DNA from: Micromonospora cremea
GTDB taxonomy: Bacteria > Actinomycetota > Actinomycetes > Mycobacteriales > Micromonosporaceae
NCBI RefSeq assembly: GCF_900143515.1
Contig: NZ_FSQT01000002.1
Span: forward strand, 372,001-436,000
Reading direction: 5' to 3'
Length of the DNA: 64,000 nt
Shown in pieces: positions 7,027-15,096 of this stretch. Position numbers and translations under genes: made by a program. The stretch's first letter is position 1. The number at the start of each line of letters is the position of its first letter. A model generated the notes under the pieces. That model saw only the letters and a list, made by a program, of their open reading frames with translations, did not search any database and had not been told where the DNA came from.

Positions 7027-8481
7027 TCAGGAGCGGGCGAGGCGCCGCAGCAGCGAGTCGGCGCCCAGCGGGTAGGCGCCGTGCCGGCGGACCCCGTCGG
7101 CGACCTCGCGGTCGGAGGAGACCACCACCACTGGGCGGCCCGCCGGCTCGGCCCGGACCAGCCGCCGGATCAGCTCGTCCGCGGTCTCGCCCTTGCGGGA
7201 GAAGAGCACCCGTACGCCACGCGGCGCCGGCGGCAGCCCGTGCATCCGCTCGGCGCCGTCGAAGACCACGGTGACCTCGTCGCCGGTCTGCGCGGCGATC
7301 CCGCCCAGGCCGGTGATCAGGCGCTTGCGCTGCTGCTCCAGCGACATCTCGCCGAAGCCGCGTTTGGTGACGTTGTAGCCGTCCACCACGAGGTGCGCCC
7401 GGGGCAGCGCGAGCAGTTGGTCCAGCCGGGCCGGGTCGTCGGTGTCCCGGGCGCGCGCGGCCGGGCCGGCCGGGGTGGTGCCCGGCTGGTCGGCGAACGC
7501 GTCGGCGACGAAGTCGGCGGGGAGCTTGTCCACCGGGTCCAGTGCCAGCTCCCGGCGCAGCCCGACGGCGGCCTGGCCGATGGTCTCCAGCAGCAGCCAG
7601 AGCCGGGCGTCGTCGACCGAGCGGGCCTCCTTGGCGCTGGCCCGCGCCACCCCGGCGGCTGCCTCCGCCTCGGCCAGCCGGGCGCGGGCCCGGCGCAGCT
7701 CGGCGTCCACGTCGGCGCTGGCGCGCGCGGCCCGGCCGCGCTCGGTGGCCAGCAGTTCGGTGGCCTTGCGCTCGCGGGCCTGGGTCTCCCGCAGTGTGCG
7801 GGACAGTTGGCGGGACTCCTCACGGAGCTGGCCCAGCTCCTCCCGGACCCGGGCAAGCTCGTCGCGGAGCTTCTCCGCCTCCACCCGGGCCACCGCCCGG
7901 TCGTGCTCGGCCCGGGTGGCCCGCTGCTCGGCCTCACGGACCAGTTCGGCGACGACGGCGCTGTCCGCCTCGGCGCGGACCGCCGCGCCGCTGGCGTCGA
8001 TCAGCTCCCGCCAGCCGCGCGGCCGGGCCAGGTAGGCCAGCGCGGCCACCTCGACCGGGTCGGCGGCAGCCGGAGCGGTGCCCTCGACCACGGCAGCGCC
8101 GAGGTCACCGGCGTCGGCCAGCACCCGGGCGGTGACCCGCTGCCGGAACAGCGGGTCGGCGGTGAGCTGGGCGGCGATGGCCGGCGCGCCGAGCCGGGCC
8201 CGACGGTTCGGGGCGAACTTGGCCACCCGGCGCAACGGCACCGGCACCTCGTCGCCCGGGAGGGTGGGCAGCACCGCGGCGGTCAGCGCCACGATCCGCT
8301 GGCGGACCGGCTCGGGCAGGGTGGGTTCCGGCTCGATCGCCGGCCCGTCACCCGGTGTCGCCGGGCTGGGTGCGCCGGATGTCCGCGTGACTACGTTGTC
8401 GTCCGGGTCGCCCACGGCACCGTCGCGCGCGACCGGATCCTCCTGCGGGAGGTGGTCGTCGTACGGCTCGGTGAGGGGCAT
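7027..8481 (-). CDS. NYN-domain (YacP-like) putative ribonuclease with central coiled coil
   Basis: 484 residues. The N-terminal ~90 residues are acidic and disordered. Roughly 100-190 is a helical domain. Residues ~200-290 are a charged heptad-rich region consistent with a long coiled coil. The C-terminal ~125 residues form a NYN (PIN-like) domain with the acidic residues in 'VVDGYN', 'VVFDGAE', 'ETADELI' and 'SSDREV'. NYN/YacP domains bind and usually cleave RNA in a metal-dependent way; bacterial relatives act in rRNA or mRNA maturation. The coiled coil suggests dimerisation or a scaffold. It is divergent from the exonuclease gene; TAGGAT at 8540-8545 (minus strand) could be its -10 box. 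Confidence 0.82.
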   Translation of the reverse strand: MPLTEPYDDHLPQEDPVARDGAVGDPDDNVVTRTSGAPSPATPGDGPAIEPEPTLPEPVRQRIVALTAAVLPTLPGDEVPVPLRRVAKFAPNRRARLGAPAIAAQLTADPLFRQRVTARVLADAGDLGAAVVEGTAPAAADPVEVAALAYLARPRGWRELIDASGAAVRAEADSAVVAELVREAEQRATRAEHDRAVARVEAEKLRDELARVREELGQLREESRQLSRTLRETQARERKATELLATERGRAARASADVDAELRRARARLAEAEAAAGVARASAKEARSVDDARLWLLLETIGQAAVGLRRELALDPVDKLPADFVADAFADQPGTTPAGPAARARDTDDPARLDQLLALPRAHLVVDGYNVTKRGFGEMSLEQQRKRLITGLGGIAAQTGDEVTVVFDGAERMHGLPPAPRGVRVLFSRKGETADELIRRLVRAEPAGRPVVVVSSDREVADGVRRHGAYPLGADSLLRRLARS

Positions 8482-8595
8482 GTGGCAAGTCTCCCACCGC
8501 GACCGGGCCCACCGCCCGGTGAGTGAGCCGATCTCTCATCCTAGCCCCATGCTGACTGGTGGGGCCGCTGTGACGGGAGTGTCGGACCGGCGCGC

Positions 8596-8601
8596 TAGCG
8601 T
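8596..8601 (+). promoter_or_regulatory. -10 box TAGCGT for a leaderless transcript
   Basis: TAGCGT ends 7 nt before ATG 8609. GTGACG at 8572-8577 is a possible -35 with an 18-bp spacer. No Shine-Dalgarno sequence precedes the ATG. Confidence 0.55.
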
Positions 8602-8608
8602 GCCGCCG

Positions 8609-10363
8609 ATGGCACAGGCGGAGTACGTCCAGGAGTCGCTGGCCGGTCTCGACGCGGCGGTAGGTGGGGTGGACCCGGCGCTGCCGCTCTACGCGACCAC
8701 TTTCGTGGTGGTCGACCTGGAGACCACCGGCGGCGCGCCGGACGGCGGCGGCATCACCGAGATCGGCGCGGTGAAGGTGCGCGGTGGTGAGCAGCTCGGC
8801 GTGCTGGCCACCCTGGTCAACCCGGGGCAGCCGATCCCGCCGTTCATCACCGTGCTGACCGGGATCACCCAGGCCATGCTGGTGCCGGCGCCGCCGATCG
8901 AGCAGGTGCTGCCGAGCTTTCTGGAGTTCATCGCCGACGCGGTCCTGGTGGCCCACAACGCCCCCTACGACGTGGGCTTCCTCAAGGCCGCCTGCGCGAA
9001 GCACGGCTACCGCTGGCCCAACCCCCGCGTGTTGGACACGGCGGCGCTGGCCCGCCGGGTGCTGACCCGCGACGAGGTGCCCAATCGCAAGCTGGGCACC
9101 CTGGCTGCCTACTTCCGCACCGCCACCCAGCCCACCCACCGGGCGCTGGACGACGCAAAGGCCACCGTCGACGTGCTGCACGGGCTGATCGCCCGACTCG
9201 GCGGGCACCGGGTCGACACGGTCGGCGACGCCATCGAGTTCGCCCGGGCGGTCACCCCGACGCAGCGCCGCAAGCGACACCTGGCCGAGGGGCTGCCCAA
9301 GGTGCCGGGCGTCTACATCTTCCGGGCCGCCGACGACCGGCCGCTCTACGTCGGCACCTCCGGCGACATCGCCACCCGGGTGCGCAGCTACTTCACGGCC
9401 GGCGAGAAGCGGGCCCGGATCTCCGAGATGCTGGCCGCGGCCGAGCGGGTCGAGGCGCTGGAGTGCGCGCACTCGCTGGAGGCGGAGGTCCGCGAGCTGC
9501 GGTTGATCGCCGCGCACGCCCCGCCGTACAACCGGCGGTCCAAATACCCAGAGCGGATGGTCTGGCTCAAGCTGACCGACGGGCCGTACCCCCGGCTGTC
9601 GGTGGTCCGCGACCTCTCCCCCACCGACACCGCGTACCTCGGCCCGTTCACCTCCCGGCGGGCCGCGGAGCTGGCCGCCGCCGGCTTCCACGACGCCGTG
9701 CCGCTGCGCCAGTGCACGCACCGGCTCTCGCTGCGGACCGTCACGCCGGCCTGCGCGCTGGCCGAGCTGGGTCGCTGCCCGGCACCCTGCGAGCACAAGA
9801 TCACCCCCGAGGAGTACGACCACCGCGCCGCGGCGCCGTTCCGCACCGCCACCGCCAGCGACCCACAGCCGGTGGTGGACGCGCTGCTGGCCCGGATCGA
9901 CGTGCTCTCCCGCGACCAGCGCTACGAGGAGGCCGCGGTGGTGCGGTCCCGGTTGGCGGCGGTGCTGCGCGCCACCGTGCGGATGCAGCGGCTGGCCGCC
10001 CTGACCGGGATCGTCGAGCTGGCCGCGGCCCGGCCGGCCGCCCGGGGCGGCTGGGAGCTGGCCCTGGTCCGGCACGGGCGGTTGGCGGGCGCGGGCGTGT
10101 CCCCGCCCGGCGTCCACCCGCGACCCACGCTGAACGCCATCCGGATCACCGCCGAGACGGTGTCGGGTGGGCACGGCCCGGTGCCGGCGGCCACCGCGGA
10201 GGAGTCCGAGCGCATCCTGTCCTGGTTGGAGCGACCGGAGACCCGGCTGGTGGAGATGTCCTCCGGTTGGTCCTCACCGGCGGGTGGCGCGGGGCGGTTC
10301 CGGGACCTGCTGGCCAAGGCCGAGAGCGGAGCGTCCCACCAACTCTCGACCGAACGCTCATGA
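8609..10363 (+). CDS. DEDDh exonuclease fused to a GIY-YIG (UvrC/Cho-like) nuclease domain
   Basis: 584 residues with two nuclease modules. Residues ~25-195 are a DnaQ-like 3'-5' exonuclease: Asp and Glu in 'VVVDLETTGG', Asp in 'NAPYDVGFL', and the ExoIII His-Asp in 'THRALDDAKA'. Residues ~215-300 are a GIY-YIG domain ('PGVYIFRA', 'LYVGTSGDIATRV', and the Asn of 'APPYNRRSK'). A Cys-rich patch ('RQCTH', 'CALAELGRCPAPCEHK') and a helical C-terminus follow. The closest named relative I recall is M. tuberculosis Rv2191. A role in nucleotide-excision-type repair or processing of replication errors is inferred. ATG 8609 is chosen because a -10 box sits just upstream; ATG 8549 and GTG 8600 are in-frame alternatives. 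Confidence 0.88.
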   Translation: MAQAEYVQESLAGLDAAVGGVDPALPLYATTFVVVDLETTGGAPDGGGITEIGAVKVRGGEQLGVLATLVNPGQPIPPFITVLTGITQAMLVPAPPIEQVLPSFLEFIADAVLVAHNAPYDVGFLKAACAKHGYRWPNPRVLDTAALARRVLTRDEVPNRKLGTLAAYFRTATQPTHRALDDAKATVDVLHGLIARLGGHRVDTVGDAIEFARAVTPTQRRKRHLAEGLPKVPGVYIFRAADDRPLYVGTSGDIATRVRSYFTAGEKRARISEMLAAAERVEALECAHSLEAEVRELRLIAAHAPPYNRRSKYPERMVWLKLTDGPYPRLSVVRDLSPTDTAYLGPFTSRRAAELAAAGFHDAVPLRQCTHRLSLRTVTPACALAELGRCPAPCEHKITPEEYDHRAAAPFRTATASDPQPVVDALLARIDVLSRDQRYEEAAVVRSRLAAVLRATVRMQRLAALTGIVELAAARPAARGGWELALVRHGRLAGAGVSPPGVHPRPTLNAIRITAETVSGGHGPVPAATAEESERILSWLERPETRLVEMSSGWSSPAGGAGRFRDLLAKAESGASHQLSTERS

Positions 10364-10492
10364 CCAAGTGACCGATCGGACTACGTCGACTCGCTTAGGC
10401 TGTTAGAGAAGTGCAGTCCTGCCCGATTCGTGGGCCTGCTCCCGGTCGCCGGGTTTCGGCGGCCGCGGGGCCGGGGTGAGGAGGTGTCCCTC

Positions 10493-12286
10493 GTGGACGT
10501 CGACGCCGGACACGGCGCCGCCCTGGGGGGCGCCCTGCCGACCCAGTCGGGTGAGCTGCCGCTGGCCCGCCGGCTGCGGTCGTTGCTCACCTGGCCGACC
10601 ACCGACTCCGACCCGGTCACCCAGCTGGTCCGGACCCACCGCGGCATCCACGCCGGCACCGACCCGGCGGTGCTGCGCCGGGCGTACACCATCGCGGAGA
10701 ACATGCACCGCGGGCAGTTCCGCAAGAGCGGGGAGCCGTACATCACCCACCCCCTCGCGGTGGCGCAGATCTGCGCCGAGCTGGGGATGGACACCACCAC
10801 CCTGGTGGCGGCGCTGCTGCACGACACGGTGGAGGACACCCGCTACACGCTCCAGGCGCTGTCGGAGGACTTCGGCGGCGAGGTGGCCCACCTGGTCGAC
10901 GGGGTGACCAAGTTCGACAAGGCGTTCTACGGCAAGGCCGCCGAGGCGGAGACGATCCGCAAGATGATCGTCGCGGCCGCCAAGGACGTCCGGGTGCTGA
11001 TCATCAAGCTGGCCGACCGGCTGCACAACATGCGCACCCTCGGTGTGCGCTCGGCGGCCTCGCGGGAACGGATCGCCCGCAAGACCCAGGAGGTGCTGGT
11101 CCCGCTCTGCGACCGGCTCGGCATCCAGACTCTCAAGCGAGAACTGGACGACGTGGTGCTGCTGCACCTGGAGCCCGACGAGCACGCCCGGCTGGCCCGG
11201 CACGTGCACGACCGGCCGGGCTGGGACGCGTACCTCGACTCGGTGGTCACCCGGGCCCGGGCGGCGCTGCGCCGCAGCCGGGTGGACGCCGAGGTGAGCC
11301 CCCGGCCCCGGCACCTCTACTCGATCTGGAAGGACACCATCGCCGGCGGCCACACCGCGCCGTACGACCTGCCGCGTATCGCGGTCGTGGTCGACGGCCC
11401 GGCCACCGACTGCTACGCCGCACTGGGTGCGATCCACGGCACATGGCGACCGGTCCCGGGCCGGTTCAAGGACTTCATCGCCTCGCCGAAGAACAACCTC
11501 TACCGCTCGCTGCACACCAGCGTCTGCGGCCCGCAGGACCGCACCGTCGAGGTGCTGATCCGCACCGAGGAGATGCACCGCTCGGCCGAGTACGGCATCG
11601 CCGCGGACTTCCGCTTCCCGCGCTCGGGCAGCAGCAGCGCGGCGGCCCGTGCCGAGCAGTTGGACTGGCTGCGCCGGGTCCTCGACTGGGAGCCGGACGC
11701 CGCCGACCCGGCGCAGTTCCTCGAGTCGCTGCGCTGTGACCTCGCCGAGGGGCAGATCCAGGTCTTCGCCGACGGGCGGCAGGTCGTGCTGCCGGCCGGC
11801 GCCACGCCGGTCGACCTCGCGTACGAGCTGGGCAGCGAGCGGGGTGACCACTGCCTCGCCGCCCGGATCAACGGCCGGCTGGCGCCGTTGAGCTCCGAGC
11901 TGGACGAGGGCGACGTGGTGGAGATCTTCACCGAGGATGACGGGGACAACGGCTTCGAGGCTGGTGAGGCGCCGCGCGGCCCGCGCCGGGAGTGGCTCGA
12001 CTTCGTCAAGTCACCGCACGCGCAGATGCAGATCAACCGGTGGTTCGCCGAGCACACCGAGCCGGGCATCACGATCAGCGACAAAGTCCGTCTCGGCCGG
12101 GCGACCATCGGGCTCGCCCTGCGCCAGCACAACCGCGGCCTCGCCAGCGACCTGCCACTGCTGCGCCTCTCCGAGGAGCTGGGCTATCCCGACCTGGAGA
12201 CCCTGCTGGTCGCGGTCTTCGACCGCGTGATCGAACCGGACACGGTGGTACGCCAGCTCATCGATCTGGTCGACCATCGACAGTGA
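10493..12286 (+). CDS. Short RelA/SpoT-family (p)ppGpp synthetase/hydrolase without ACT domain
   Basis: 597 residues. The HD hydrolase domain has HDTVED at 110-115 plus 'ADRLHNMRTL'. The synthetase domain has RFKD in 'VPGRFKDFIASPKNN', Tyr in 'NNLYRSLHT' and Glu in 'EVLIRTEEMH'. The usual G-x-P-K-H loop reads P-R-P-R-H, so one nucleotide-binding Lys is Arg. A TGS domain (~420-480) and a helical segment follow, but the C-terminal zinc-finger and ACT sensor domains of full-length Rel are absent. It resembles the second, shorter RSH proteins of actinomycetes (Streptomyces RshA). GTG 10493 is chosen: GAGGAGG at 10478-10484 leaves an 8-nt spacer. Net activity cannot be decided from sequence. Confidence 0.87.
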   Translation: MDVDAGHGAALGGALPTQSGELPLARRLRSLLTWPTTDSDPVTQLVRTHRGIHAGTDPAVLRRAYTIAENMHRGQFRKSGEPYITHPLAVAQICAELGMDTTTLVAALLHDTVEDTRYTLQALSEDFGGEVAHLVDGVTKFDKAFYGKAAEAETIRKMIVAAAKDVRVLIIKLADRLHNMRTLGVRSAASRERIARKTQEVLVPLCDRLGIQTLKRELDDVVLLHLEPDEHARLARHVHDRPGWDAYLDSVVTRARAALRRSRVDAEVSPRPRHLYSIWKDTIAGGHTAPYDLPRIAVVVDGPATDCYAALGAIHGTWRPVPGRFKDFIASPKNNLYRSLHTSVCGPQDRTVEVLIRTEEMHRSAEYGIAADFRFPRSGSSSAAARAEQLDWLRRVLDWEPDAADPAQFLESLRCDLAEGQIQVFADGRQVVLPAGATPVDLAYELGSERGDHCLAARINGRLAPLSSELDEGDVVEIFTEDDGDNGFEAGEAPRGPRREWLDFVKSPHAQMQINRWFAEHTEPGITISDKVRLGRATIGLALRQHNRGLASDLPLLRLSEELGYPDLETLLVAVFDRVIEPDTVVRQLIDLVDHRQ

Positions 12287-12327
12287 CCGGCCGGGCCCCA
12301 GCGCGTCCGAAGGACATTCGTGACCAC

Positions 12328-12333
12328 TAGCCT
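12328..12333 (+). promoter_or_regulatory. -10 box TAGCCT for a leaderless transcript
   Basis: TAGCCT ends 6 nt before ATG 12340 and no ribosome-binding site is present. Confidence 0.5.
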
Positions 12334-12339
12334 GGGGTC

Positions 12340-12882
12340 ATGATCCCCCGCTCCCGCGCCACCGGTCGGGCCGTCTTCTACCAGGCCTTCTACCGGCTGC
12401 CGCTGCCGGTGCGCCGTCGCCTGGTCCGGCTGGCCGTGCCCAAGTACATCGTCGGCGCGGTCACCCTGGTCCGCGACGCCGAGGCGACGGGTGCGGGCCG
12501 GTTGCTGCTGCTGCGCCAGCCGCCCGGCAAGGGCTGGTCGCTCCCCGCCGGCCTGCTGGATCGGGGCGAGGCCCCGGTGGTGGGCGCGGCTCGCGAGCTG
12601 TTCGAGGAGTCCGGCATCCGGCTCCCCCCGTCCCGACTGCGTCCCGCGGTGCCGAACGCGATCGTGCACGCCAAGGGTTGGGTGGACATGGTCTTCGAGG
12701 CGGAGGTGCCGGCCTCCGACACCGAGCTGGCGGTTGACGGCGCGGAGGTCTTCGAGGCCGCCTGGCACCCGCTGGACGACCTGCCCAGGCTGACCTGGCC
12801 GACCGCCCGGCTGCTCGCCTACTACGACATCGGGCCGCTGGCCGGGCAGTTTCCGCCACCGGTGCCCGACACCACGCCGTGA
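12340..12882 (+). CDS. Nudix hydrolase
   Basis: 180 residues. The Nudix box is perfect: G-x5-E-x7-R-E-L-x-E-E-x-G-I within residues ~72-94 ('GLLDRGEAP' then 'ARELFEESGI'). It would hydrolyse a nucleoside diphosphate linked to another moiety; the substrate is not evident. A basic N-terminal ~35 residues ('PLPVRRRLVRLAVPKY') precedes the domain. The stop overlaps the start of the next gene (ATGA, 12879-12882), so it forms an operon with the nucleotidyltransferase, which hints at nucleotide-sugar clean-up. Confidence 0.9.
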   Translation: MIPRSRATGRAVFYQAFYRLPLPVRRRLVRLAVPKYIVGAVTLVRDAEATGAGRLLLLRQPPGKGWSLPAGLLDRGEAPVVGAARELFEESGIRLPPSRLRPAVPNAIVHAKGWVDMVFEAEVPASDTELAVDGAEVFEAAWHPLDDLPRLTWPTARLLAYYDIGPLAGQFPPPVPDTTP

Positions 12883-13778
12883 CCGGGGCGGCCGGCGTGC
12901 CGGCGACCGACGGACAGTCGGGCGAGCGACGCGCGGAGGTCTGCGCGGTGGTGCTCGCCGCGGGCGAGGGCACCCGGCTGCGCCCGCTCACCGAACGGGT
13001 GCCCAAAGCGCTCTGCCCGGTGGGCAACGTGCCACTGCTGGACCGGGCGCTGGCCCGGCTGGCGGGGCTCGGCCTGACCGGTCCCGGACGGGTCGCGGTG
13101 AACGCCTGCTACCTCGCCGACCAGGTGGTCACGCACGTCGGTGACCGCGCCCACCTGTCGGTGGAGCCCGGCGACCCGCTCGGCACCGCCGGCGGGGTGG
13201 CCAATCTGCGGGACTGGATCGACGGGCGGCCGGTGCTGGTCGGCAACGCCGACGCGTACCTAGCCGACGCGGCGGCTCCGCCGGGCCCGGACGTGGCCGC
13301 ACTGCTGGACGGCTGGGACGGGCACCGGGTACGCCTGCTCGGTCAGCCCGCCGCGGACCCGGCGGCGCCGGGCACCTTCGCCGGGCACTGCTTCACCGGC
13401 TTCTCGCTGCTGCCCTGGCGGCTGGTCCGCGACCTGCCGGTGATCTTCTCCGACCTGGTGCACGCGGTGTGGCGGCCGGCCGAGGCGGCCGGCGCGCTGG
13501 AGGTGATCGCCTACCCGGGCACCTTCTACGACACCGGCACCCCGGCCGACTACCTGGCGGCCAACCTGCACGCCGCCGCCGGCGGCGCCCTGATCGACCC
13601 GTCCGCCACGGTGGCCGGTCGCTGCGTGGAGTCGGTGGTCGGCGCCGGTGCGCGGGTGTACGGCGACGTGTGGCGCACGGTGGTCTGGCCGGGCGCGACG
13701 GTGCGCGACGGGGAGCGGCTGCACGACGCCATCCGCGCCGGGGACGGCCGCACCGTGCCGGCCATCGCGCGTGGCTGA
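12879..13778 (+). CDS. Sugar-nucleotide (NDP-sugar) nucleotidyltransferase
   Basis: 299 residues of the NTP-transferase fold. The nucleotide-binding signature is 'VLAAGEGTRLRPLTERVPKA' and the metal-binding Asp is in 'VGNADAYL'. The enzyme couples a sugar 1-phosphate to an NTP. A short C-terminal tail with left-handed-beta-helix-like character ('LIDPSATVAGRCVESVVGAG') resembles mannose-1-phosphate guanylyltransferases such as ManC/RmlA-type proteins. Exact sugar and nucleotide are not determinable. It is translationally coupled to the Nudix gene. Confidence 0.87.
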   Translation: MTGAAGVPATDGQSGERRAEVCAVVLAAGEGTRLRPLTERVPKALCPVGNVPLLDRALARLAGLGLTGPGRVAVNACYLADQVVTHVGDRAHLSVEPGDPLGTAGGVANLRDWIDGRPVLVGNADAYLADAAAPPGPDVAALLDGWDGHRVRLLGQPAADPAAPGTFAGHCFTGFSLLPWRLVRDLPVIFSDLVHAVWRPAEAAGALEVIAYPGTFYDTGTPADYLAANLHAAAGGALIDPSATVAGRCVESVVGAGARVYGDVWRTVVWPGATVRDGERLHDAIRAGDGRTVPAIARG

Positions 13779-13818
13779 GCCGCGACGCCTCCCGCCTCCG
13801 GGCCCGGGCGGAAACATC

Positions 13819-13824
13819 TAGCAT
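13819..13824 (+). promoter_or_regulatory. -10 box TAGCAT upstream of the AsnC-domain gene
   Basis: TAGCAT would start a transcript near 13831, leaving a short leader that contains GGAG at 13845-13848 before GTG 13858. Confidence 0.4.
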
Positions 13825-13857
13825 GGGCCACGACGCCGACGAACGGAGAAATGTCCC

Positions 13858-14145
13858 GTGATCACCGCGATCGTGCTGATCGACTGCGCCACCGATGCGA
13901 TCCCCGAGGTGGCGGAGAATCTGGCCAACCTCCCCGGCGTCAGCGAGGTCTACTCGGTGGCCGGGCACGTCGACCTCATCGCCATCGTCCGGGTCCGCGA
14001 GTTCGACCAGATCGCCCAGGTCATCGCGGGCAGCATCTCCAAGGTGCCGGGTGTGCTGAACACCGAGTCGCACATCGCGTTCCGGGCGTACTCCCAGCAC
14101 GACCTGGAGGAGGCGTTCGCGATCGGTCTGGCCAGCGCGGACTGA
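13858..14145 (+). CDS. Stand-alone Lrp/AsnC ligand-binding (RAM) domain protein
   Basis: 95 residues consisting only of the alpha/beta ACT-like RAM domain of Lrp/AsnC regulators ('NLPGVSEVYSVAGHVDLIAI' then 'GVLNTESHIAFRAY'). There is no helix-turn-helix, so it cannot bind DNA by itself. Such single-domain proteins form oligomers that bind amino acids and may modulate full-length partners. GTG 13858 has GGAG 9 nt upstream. It is monocistronic, ended by the hairpin at 14168-14198. Confidence 0.88.
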   Translation: MITAIVLIDCATDAIPEVAENLANLPGVSEVYSVAGHVDLIAIVRVREFDQIAQVIAGSISKVPGVLNTESHIAFRAYSQHDLEEAFAIGLASAD

Positions 14146-14167
14146 CGCACGGGCGCCGGACGCACGG

Positions 14168-14198
14168 CGGCCGGCCCACCGCGCGGGTGGGCCGGCCG
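14168..14198. terminator. Bidirectional terminator hairpin
   Basis: Arms CGGCCGGCCCACC and GGTGGGCCGGCCG, 13 bp, around a 5-nt loop, in the 68-bp gap between two convergent genes. Confidence 0.75.
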
Positions 14199-14213
14199 TC
14201 TGCTGCCGTTTCG

Positions 14214-14903
14214 TCAGCTCTCGTTGGGAGCCGGCGTCTCGGTGGTGCCGCCGCCCGGAGGCGGCGACTCGGTGGTGCCGCCCGGAGCCGGGGACTCGGT
14301 GCCAGTGCCGCCCGGAGCTGGCGACTCAGTGCCAGTGCCACCCGGGCTGGGCGTACCGCTGGCGGTCGTCTGCGGGACCGGGATGCCCAGCTGGTTGGCG
14401 AGCTGGACCAGCTCGTCGTAGTGCGTCTGCAGGATCGGCAGGGCGGTCTGGGCCAACTGGACCACCGACTGCTCGGAGCCCTGCGAGATCTCCGTCTGGG
14501 TGGCCTGGATGGCCTGGACGTGGCCGTCCAGCTCGCTGGTCACCCACAGCCGGTCGAACTCCGCGCCGCTGGCGTTGTTCAGCTGGTCGATGACGGCCTG
14601 CTCATCGGCGCTGGGCTCGTTCGGCAGCTCCACCCCGAGCTGCGATGCGGTCTGCTGCACCGTCTGGTCCAGCTGGGTGTGATCGGTCTTCAACATCGCG
14701 CCCAGGTCCTTGACCCCCTGGTTCTGGCCCTTCTGCTGGGCCAGGTCACCGGCGGTGATCTCGAACAGGTTGACCTGGTGCACCGCCTGCAGATACTGGG
14801 TGTCCTGCGTTGACGGCTGTGCCGCGGCCTGCGCGGCCGCTGCCGGCGCGACGCCGACCAGTACCAGCGCGGCCAACAGGCCGAGGCGTTTGATACCCAA
14901 CAT
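14214..14903 (-). CDS. Secreted DUF4142 protein with Pro/Thr/Gly-rich tail
   Basis: 229 residues from ATG 14903, preceded by an A/G-rich ribosome-binding site (AAGGGGGGGG). The N-terminus is a signal peptide ('LGLLAALVLVGVAPAAAAQA'). Residues ~32-165 match DUF4142, a helical domain of exported bacterial proteins with a conserved His ('LKTDHTQLDQ'). The C-terminal 50 residues are low-complexity repeats of the type GTGTESPAPGG, encoded by near-identical DNA repeats. Function is unknown. It sits downstream of the qcrB terminator region in the opposite direction to no obvious partner. Confidence 0.85.
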   Translation of the reverse strand: MLGIKRLGLLAALVLVGVAPAAAAQAAAQPSTQDTQYLQAVHQVNLFEITAGDLAQQKGQNQGVKDLGAMLKTDHTQLDQTVQQTASQLGVELPNEPSADEQAVIDQLNNASGAEFDRLWVTSELDGHVQAIQATQTEISQGSEQSVVQLAQTALPILQTHYDELVQLANQLGIPVPQTTASGTPSPGGTGTESPAPGGTGTESPAPGGTTESPPPGGGTTETPAPNES

Positions 14904-15042
14904 GCTTCCCCCCCTTGAGACGTTGGACCGCACGGATACCCGGCTCACCGGGGTTATTCCTGCGATCGCCCGTCGCGCGGGGTCTACCGGTCGCGCCATG
15001 GCCGTCCCACTCCTGGTCGGATGGGCGGTGGACGCAGATACG

Positions 15043-15078
15043 ACGTGGCGCCCGCCGGAATTCCGGCGGGCGCCACGT
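15043..15078. terminator. 36-bp perfect palindrome after qcrB
   Basis: ACGTGGCGCCCGCCGGAA is followed directly by its exact reverse complement, centred at 15060/15061. It lies 19 bp past the qcrB stop and probably ends the ctaE-qcrCAB transcript. Confidence 0.8.
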
Positions 15079-15096
15079 GACGGTGCGGTCGGGAGA

